Source: JBARCX01 sp049794535
Lineage (GTDB): Bacteria; Pseudomonadota; Gammaproteobacteria; Xanthomonadales; Rhodanobacteraceae
Direction: 5' to 3'
Length of the DNA stretch: 10,176 nt
Assembly (NCBI GenBank): GCA_049794535.1
Contig: JBARCX010000050.1
Location: 1 to 10,176 of the forward strand
Shown one piece after another: positions 6,457 to 10,176 of this stretch. The notes under the pieces are model-generated. The model saw nothing but the letters and a program-made list of their open reading frames with translations, did no database searches and had not been told where the DNA came from. A program made the position numbers and the translations under genes. The number at the start of each line of letters is the position of its first letter. Position 1 is the first letter of the stretch.

Positions 6457-7257
6457 ATGACATTGAACGTTTGCCTCGCCGGTGCCACCGGCTGGGCCGG
6501 TTCCGAACTCGCCCGCGGCATGGCCGCTTCCGACGACCTCAAGCTGGTCAGCGCGATTTCACGCAAACATGCGGGGCAGCGTCTGGGCGATGTACTCAGC
6601 GAAGCGCGTCTCGACACACCGGTTTTCGCCAGCGCCGCGGAGGCTTTAAGCCAGCCCTGCGACGTATTCATGGAATACACCAAGCCAGACAGTGCGAAGG
6701 CGAACATTCTCGCCGCGCTGGAGCACGGCGCGCATGTCGTGGTGGGCACCTCGGGGCTGAGTGACGAGGATTACGCAGAGATCAATGCGGTGGCTCGCAA
6801 GCATCAACGAGGCGTATTGGCGTGCGGCAACTTCGCGCTCACCATGGTGCTGATGCAGAAATTCGCCGAGATGGCAGCGAAGTACATTCCGCAATGGGAA
6901 ATCATCGACTACGCGTATGAGGGCAAGCCCGATGCGCCCAGTGGCACCGTGCGCGAACTGGCTGGGCGGTTGGGCAAGGTGCGCCAGCCGGAGCTGGGGG
7001 TGCCGCTGGAAAAGACCGTGGGTGTGCGCGAGACCCGTGGCGGTACGTTGGCTGGTAGCCAGGTACACGCTGTGCGATTGCCGGGTTTCGTGCTTGGCGC
7101 CGAGGTTATCTTCGGTATGCCGGACCAAACGCTGACGATGCGCCATAACGCTGGTAGCAGTGCGCGGCCCTATGTCGACGGCGCACTGCTAGCGATCCGC
7201 AAGGTATCGACACTCGTAGGCGTACATCGCGGACTGGATTCCGTGTTGGAGCTATGA
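6457..7257 (+). CDS. DapB-like (dihydrodipicolinate reductase family) oxidoreductase lacking the His-His pair
   Basis: The 266-residue protein has the two-domain DapB layout. The Rossmann motif GATGWAG is at residues 9-15, then DVFMEYTKPDSA (69-80), GTSGLS (97-102), NFALTMVLM (125-133), and KPDAPSGT (157-164), the family signature. Length matches DapB (about 270). The family reduces hydroxy-tetrahydrodipicolinate with NAD(P)H in lysine and diaminopimelate synthesis. In E. coli the signature reads E-A-H-H-R-H-K, with H159 taken as the catalytic acid and K163 binding substrate; here the aligned stretch is DYAYEGK (151-157). Lys157 is kept but both histidines are replaced by Ala153 and Tyr154. 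The C-terminal EVIFGMPDQTLTMRHNAGS also departs from the usual GEHT-type segment. It may be a divergent DapB class or a reductase with another substrate. AAGGAG is at 6445-6450. The gene stands alone between M1 and M2, with no lysine-pathway neighbours. Family assignment is firm; substrate is open. Confidence 0.85.
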   Translation: MTLNVCLAGATGWAGSELARGMAASDDLKLVSAISRKHAGQRLGDVLSEARLDTPVFASAAEALSQPCDVFMEYTKPDSAKANILAALEHGAHVVVGTSGLSDEDYAEINAVARKHQRGVLACGNFALTMVLMQKFAEMAAKYIPQWEIIDYAYEGKPDAPSGTVRELAGRLGKVRQPELGVPLEKTVGVRETRGGTLAGSQVHAVRLPGFVLGAEVIFGMPDQTLTMRHNAGSSARPYVDGALLAIRKVSTLVGVHRGLDSVLEL

Positions 7258-7284
7258 GCGATCTTCTGACAGCGCGATAACCAC

Positions 7285-7971
7285 TTAGCTCGCGGGAGTG
7301 GCGTGTGCGAACAACATGCCATTCCCAGACAGCGAATCGTTGATCCGCTTGGCGGTGTTCTCGAGATTGTGCGCCGCCTCGCTGGCCAGCCACGTCATTT
7401 GGTTGACGGCGTGCAGCAGTTCGCGGGGTGGAAGGTTGCCCATTTGCTGATCGATCATGGCATCGATCATCCGGGGGCCGTCCAGCACCGTCGGAAGGTC
7501 TTCGGTCATCATGGCGGTGCTGGCGTTCTGCGCCGCATAGATGGCGGAATAGCGATGCAGTTGTTCGTTGTCGATCCAGCTGGCTGACTGATTCGCCACG
7601 GCAACGTCCCACGCTTCGTGGCGTAGGACGGGCCAGCGCCAATCGAGATAGACATCGTCTGGCTTGACGTGCTGGTAGATGGTCGCATCCGATGCGTGCG
7701 CCTGGATGTCGCTAAGCAAGGTGTCGCGAATTTTTGTGAGTGCCTGCATGCGTTCGAAGTCGTGCCTGCGTGCTCTATCGATCTCTGCCAGATTCGTGCG
7801 GATTTCTGCCTCGATCTGTGCGCTCGCTGTTGCCGCGGCGTCGCGATGGTGCACGTGCTCGATCCACGCTTCCAGCCCCAGTGCGGTGAGAATGCTGAGC
7901 ACGATCATCAAATAGTGCTTGCCGAAGTCCATCAGCGAGTGCAGCCGGGTTTTCGGTAGCTCGAGGTGCAT
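7285..7971 (-). CDS. M2: predicted single-pass membrane protein, paralog of M1 and M3
   Basis: This is a 228-residue member of the same unrecognised family. It has the same N-terminus (MHLELPKTRLHSLMDF), the identical membrane segment (about 20-37), a charged helical stretch (about 50-95, AQIEAEIRTNLAEIDRARR), and the conserved block AWDVAVANQSASWI (120-133) followed by HRYSAIYAAQ. The C-terminal third is the least conserved part. Compared with M1 it has a short deletion near residue 105-115. GGAG at 7978-7981 lies six bases upstream of the ATG. It is convergent with the DapB-like gene (27 bases between stop codons, no obvious terminator there). On its 5' side the csp1 terminator (8037-8062) separates it from the cold-shock gene, so it probably has its own promoter in 7972-8036. 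Function unknown. Confidence 0.88.
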   Translation of the reverse strand: MHLELPKTRLHSLMDFGKHYLMIVLSILTALGLEAWIEHVHHRDAAATASAQIEAEIRTNLAEIDRARRHDFERMQALTKIRDTLLSDIQAHASDATIYQHVKPDDVYLDWRWPVLRHEAWDVAVANQSASWIDNEQLHRYSAIYAAQNASTAMMTEDLPTVLDGPRMIDAMIDQQMGNLPPRELLHAVNQMTWLASEAAHNLENTAKRINDSLSGNGMLFAHATPAS

Positions 7972-8036
7972 GATCCGCTCCGCTGTTTGCCGTTCAGGGT
8001 GGGATGCGCAGGGTACACGCCTAAATGCCAGACAAG

Positions 8037-8062
8037 AAAAAGCCCGCCGAAGCGGGCTTTTT
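8037..8062 (-). terminator. Intrinsic terminator of csp1 with a TTCG loop
   Basis: On the plus strand AAAAAGCCCGC (8037-8047) pairs perfectly with GCGGGCTTTTT (8052-8062). Read on the minus strand, downstream of the csp1 stop, this gives an 11-bp stem closed by C-TTCG-G, the very stable UUCG tetraloop in RNA, followed by a T tract. It lies 26 bases after the csp1 coding region. Confidence 0.93.
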
Positions 8063-8087
8063 CAATGACTCGATAGGAGCGGGAGGC

Positions 8088-8297
8088 TTACGCCGCCTGC
8101 ACCTGGTCGGCCTGCAGGCCCTTCGGGCCCTTAACAACGATGAAGGTCACTTTCTGGCCTTCCTGCAGCGACTTGAAGCCGTTGCCCTGGATGGCGCGGA
8201 AATGGACGAACAAGTCGTCACCGCTTTCCGGGCTGATGAAGCCGAAGCCCTTGGCATCGTTGAACCACTTGACAGTACCGCTTTGACGATCCGACAT
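8088..8297 (-). CDS. cspA: Cold-shock protein csp1 (CspA family)
   Basis: This small cytoplasmic single-stranded nucleic-acid-binding protein (69 aa, one cold-shock domain) is expected to act as an RNA chaperone. RNP1 is KGFGFI (16-21, inside KWFNDAKGFGFI) and RNP2 is LFVHF (29-33). The C-terminal KGPKGLQA is usual for proteobacterial Csps. Two starts are possible: ATG at 8303 (MFMSDRQ, 71 aa) and ATG at 8297 (MSDRQ, 69 aa). The second was chosen because it aligns with the only start of csp2 and lies about ten bases from the AGG at 8308-8310. It differs from csp2 at 6 of 69 residues and about 23 of 210 bases by hand count. The gene has a long leader (8298 to about 8447) shared with csp2 and its own terminator. 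The symbol is generic; which CspA paralog it is, and whether it responds to cold, cannot be told from the coding sequence. Confidence 0.95.
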   Translation of the reverse strand: MSDRQSGTVKWFNDAKGFGFISPESGDDLFVHFRAIQGNGFKSLQEGQKVTFIVVKGPKGLQADQVQAA

Positions 8298-8447
8298 AAA
8301 CATATAACCTATTGAAACATGAATGATTTACGGCTTGCGAGTGAGGCGAACTCGCCGTAAGGGTGCGCAGTGCATCCGGAGTTGCCTCAAGCGCTGCTCC
8401 CACAGCATACGCGAGATTTCGGGTTAGCGCTCGTTTCGCGTAGCGAT
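8298..8447 (-). promoter_or_regulatory. Long structured 5' leader of csp1
   Basis: This sequence resembles the leader of csp2 (9003-9149) nearly to the CGTAGCGATG shared by both (8438-8447 and 9140-9149). It contains the inverted repeat TTACGGC (8328-8334) / GCCGTAA (8354-8360), with further pairing inside it, about 30 bases before the start codon. Long folded leaders that alter translation with temperature are well known for cspA genes; that this one acts so is an inference. Transcript start not identified. Confidence 0.5.
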
Positions 8448-8730
8448 GATTTACTCGCAGTCCAGCCCAAACCACCGGTTTACCTGAATGGAAGCTGCTT
8501 TTGACCCATCTTAGATGGGGCCGGGCCATGCGCTCAGTCGTCCATCAGCCAGTACATGCGGCCAGTTCTGCAGTCTTGGTTGCTGCCAGGCCGTGCGCTG
8601 TTCGTCACCCGGGTGAAGTGCGCCGGTCCAGCATAGGCGGGGCATTCGGCCAACAAGGGGGCACCTCTGAGTGAGGCATGCATTCGCGCTGTTGTGGCTT
8701 GGTATAGACGTAAACATATCGGCGCAAAGA
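8448..8730. other. Intergenic stretch between the two cold-shock genes
   Basis: No convincing gene is present; the short open frames lack a ribosome-binding site and family resemblance. The csp1 promoter should lie here. One symmetric site is visible: CCCATCTTAGATGGG (8505-8519), seven base pairs around a single T, more like a protein-binding site than an RNA hairpin, and 208 bases upstream of the csp1 start. Confidence 0.4.
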
Positions 8731-8768
8731 GCCGGTAGCTAACTTAGACAGTTGGGTTGGCTACCGGC
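8731..8768 (-). terminator. Stem-loop after csp2, no T tract
   Basis: GCCGGTAGCTAAC (8731-8743) pairs with GTTGGCTACCGGC (8756-8768) at 12 of 13 positions around a 12-base loop. It starts 25 bases downstream of the csp2 coding region on the minus strand. No run of T follows on that strand, so it may protect the csp2 mRNA 3' end or be a weak or factor-assisted terminator, unlike the clear terminator of csp1. Confidence 0.45.
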
Positions 8769-8792
8769 ACTTCAGACGCTAGGGCAGGAAAC

Positions 8793-9002
8793 TTACGCTA
8801 TCTGCACTTCTTCCGCCTGCAAGCCTTTCGGGCCCTTGACGACGGTGAAGGTCACCTTCTGGCCTTCCTGCAACGACTTGAAGCCGGTGCCCTGGATGGC
8901 GCGGAAGTGGACGAACAGGTCGTCACCACTTTCCGGGCTGATGAAGCCAAAGCCCTTGGCATCGTTAAACCATTTGACTGTACCGCTTTGACGATTCGAC
9001 AT
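8793..9002 (-). CDS. cspA: Cold-shock protein csp2 (CspA family), tandem paralog of csp1
   Basis: This 69-residue cold-shock domain protein has RNP1 KGFGFI (16-21) and RNP2 LFVHF (29-33), both identical to csp1. It differs from csp1 at six positions: D3N, N39T, I53T, D64E, Q65E and A68I (csp1 to csp2), none in the RNP motifs. The start at 9002 follows AAAGG by nine bases; a longer in-frame start at 9092 would translate the conserved leader and is not credible. The leader (9003 to about 9149) resembles that of csp1, so the duplication copied gene and regulatory region together. M3 lies upstream on the same strand, 202 bases away. The expected role is RNA or single-stranded DNA binding; paralog identity and inducing condition are unknown. 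Confidence 0.95.
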   Translation of the reverse strand: MSNRQSGTVKWFNDAKGFGFISPESGDDLFVHFRAIQGTGFKSLQEGQKVTFTVVKGPKGLQAEEVQIA

Positions 9003-9149
9003 AACACGTAACCTTTGCAGCATGAATGATTTACGGCTTGGAGCGAGGCGGACTCGCCGTAAGTGTGTGCAGTGCATCCAGCGTTGCCCCAAGCGCTGCT
9101 CTTACAGCGTACGCCAGATTTCAGATGGGTGCTTGTGTCTCGTAGCGAT
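9003..9149 (-). promoter_or_regulatory. Long structured 5' leader of csp2
   Basis: This is the counterpart of 8298-8447. It keeps the inverted repeat TTACGGC (9031-9037) / GCCGTAA (9056-9062) at nearly the same distance from the start codon, although bases inside the repeat differ (GCGAG/CTCGC forms the inner pairing here). Conservation of the stem amid sequence change suggests a functional RNA fold. The remaining bases up to the M3 stop at 9205 show nothing else. Confidence 0.5.
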
Positions 9150-9204
9150 GGCACAGCCAGCTGTTACCTGGGTGAGCTCTGAATCTGGAAGGCCGGGCTG
9201 TCCG

Positions 9205-9900
9205 TTACGGGGTACGGGCGGCGGCCAGTTTGGCGCCTTTATCGCTACCAGGCAGCGTGCTGACCAGCTGAAGTTCTAGCTGTCCAAGTAGGGATTGCGT
9301 TCGATCAACAGTGGCGATCATCTGGTGAAGCACGGTCAGGTAGTCGACGGGGTCGACGTCGAGGCTAAGGTCGATGCGAGTGCGCAGGGCCAACATGTGT
9401 GATGCGTTGAGTGCTGGACTGTCCTGAGTAATCCACGCGTTCTCGATGCGCTGCTTGGCGTAGGCATTCGAGTATCGACGCAGCGACGCGGTATCGATCC
9501 AGCTGGCTGACTGGTTGGCTACGGACACATCCCATGCCTGGCTTGGAAGGTTGGGCCAGGACATATTGATGGTGAATTGATCTTTGTGCGCCTGGATGTG
9601 CTGATTGATCACGGTGCTAGGCAGGCCTGCCTTGATGTCCTGCGTCACGCTGGCATCCAACGCCTTGAGCGACTCCAGTCCCTTAAGGTTGTTTTGCATG
9701 CAGGAGCGCACATCCACCAAGGTACCCTGCAGCTCTGCTTCGATCTGCTGGCTGGCGACCTCTGCGGCATGGGTGTGATGCGTGTGCTCGATCCATGCCT
9801 CGAGCCCCAGGGCCGTAAGGATACTGAGCACGATCATCAGGTAGTGCTTGGCGAAATCCTTCAGCGAATGGATCCGCGTCTTTGGCAACTCGAGATGCAT
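9205..9900 (-). CDS. M3: predicted single-pass membrane protein, paralog of M1 and M2
   Basis: This is a 231-residue third copy of the unrecognised family. It begins MHLELPKTRIHSLKDFAKHY, has the identical membrane segment at about 20-37, a Gln/Glu-rich helix region (QQIEAELQGTLVDV, 51-64), and the block AWDVSVANQSASWI (122-135) followed by RRYSNAYAKQ. Between residues 55 and 110 it is the most diverged of the three; it has one cysteine (C67), whereas M1 and M2 have none. GGAG at 9908-9911 is seven bases upstream of the ATG. The gene begins 77 bases after the end of dinB on the same strand with no T-tract terminator between them, so read-through from dinB is possible. Function unknown. Confidence 0.88.
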   Translation of the reverse strand: MHLELPKTRIHSLKDFAKHYLMIVLSILTALGLEAWIEHTHHTHAAEVASQQIEAELQGTLVDVRSCMQNNLKGLESLKALDASVTQDIKAGLPSTVINQHIQAHKDQFTINMSWPNLPSQAWDVSVANQSASWIDTASLRRYSNAYAKQRIENAWITQDSPALNASHMLALRTRIDLSLDVDPVDYLTVLHQMIATVDRTQSLLGQLELQLVSTLPGSDKGAKLAAARTP

Positions 9901-9977
9901 GTCACGGCTCCAGTGATGGCGCTATGGGTATGTGGAGGCGGAGCGTATCCGATCCGTTGGGCGATCGGAGATCGGCC

Positions 9978-10176
9978 CTACTCCGGGTCGAACAGGTCAC
10001 GCTGCGCGGCATAGCTGTCGGCATCGATAAAGCCGGACAGCCCCACACCAACGAGCCGGTAACGATTATCGGCAGGGCGCTCGACACGATCACGAAGCGC
10101 GCATGCGATATCGGCCAGTTCGTTCGCGCTGGAAGGGCGCATGGTGGGAGTGAAGCTACGGGTGAGTGTATGGAAG
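9978..10176 (-). CDS. dinB: DNA polymerase IV (DinB), C-terminal 65 residues only
   Basis: The frame is open from the right edge to TAG at 9978-9980, giving the last 65 residues of a Y-family translesion polymerase. The visible part is the end of the little-finger domain: LTRSFTP near the start, a helix ELADIACALRDRV, then NRYRLVGVGLSGF, the typical closing strand of DinB. The tail AAQRDLFDPE contains QRDLF, which fits the Q-x-x-L-F clamp-binding motif that links Pol IV to the replication sliding clamp. The rest of the gene lies to the right of the window. No LexA-type box can be judged, as the promoter is outside. Confidence 0.9.
   Translation of the reverse strand, partial: FHTLTRSFTPTMRPSSANELADIACALRDRVERPADNRYRLVGVGLSGFIDADSYAAQRDLFDPE

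Noticed and set aside
8511..8717. Minus-strand 68-codon open frame between the cold-shock genes
   Set aside because: No ribosome-binding site, a composition unlike neighbouring genes, and no recognisable motif.
9003..9092. N-terminal extension of csp2 to a start at 9092
   Set aside because: It would translate the leader that is shared with csp1 as non-coding sequence; the ATG at 9002 gives the normal 69-residue Csp.
5632..9900. M genes as a toxin-antitoxin or phage-defence cassette
   Set aside because: There is no consistent small partner gene, no nuclease or other effector motif, and the flanking genes are housekeeping types; nothing in the sequence supports this.
9949..9968. CCGATC/GATCGG stem-loop downstream of dinB as a terminator
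   Set aside because: Only six base pairs with an eight-base loop and no T tract on the minus strand.
1..10176. CRISPR array, tRNA, rRNA, insertion sequence or integrase
   Set aside because: No regularly spaced direct repeats, no RNA gene signature and no transposase or integrase motif were seen on either strand.

Overview
The window looks like chromosomal DNA of a gamma-proteobacterium of the Xanthomonadales (a Dyella-, Rhodanobacter- or Luteibacter-like member of the Rhodanobacteraceae is my best guess). The basis is the fairly high GC, a pyruvate dehydrogenase E2 with two lipoyl domains, an E3 with its own N-terminal lipoyl domain, and the style of the DinB C-terminus. The genus is an inference; no rRNA or other marker is present.

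Left edge to 5.6 kb. A truncated ABC-2-type transporter ATPase (minus strand, running off the left edge) is divergent from a plus-strand cluster aceF - MscS-family channel - lpdA. The three genes are close together (14 and 55 bases between them), no terminator is visible between them, and a strong bidirectional terminator follows lpdA. They therefore probably form one operon for the E2 and E3 subunits of pyruvate dehydrogenase, with a mechanosensitive channel gene between them; the E1 gene (aceE) is not in the window. Two perfect 12-bp palindromes lie in the divergent intergenic region. Inside lpdA, the DNA for the linker between the lipoyl and E3 domains carries an inverted pair of C/G-rich repeats that looks like a REP/REPIN-type element captured in frame.

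5.6 to 10.2 kb. Three paralogous genes for an unrecognised single-pass membrane protein family (228-231 aa, minus strand; here called M1, M2 and M3) are interleaved with other genes. A plus-strand DapB-like reductase lies between M1 and M2. Two near-identical cold-shock protein genes, each with a similar ~150-base leader, lie between M2 and M3. The 3' end of dinB (DNA polymerase IV) lies just upstream of M3 at the right edge. The membrane segment of the three paralogs is identical in amino acids while its codons have diverged freely, which points to strong protein-level selection. The DapB-like protein keeps the DAPSGT signature and the catalytic lysine but lacks the paired histidines of biosynthetic DapB.

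The best candidates for undescribed biology are the M1/M2/M3 family, the atypical DapB homologue beside it, and the repeat element translated as part of LpdA.
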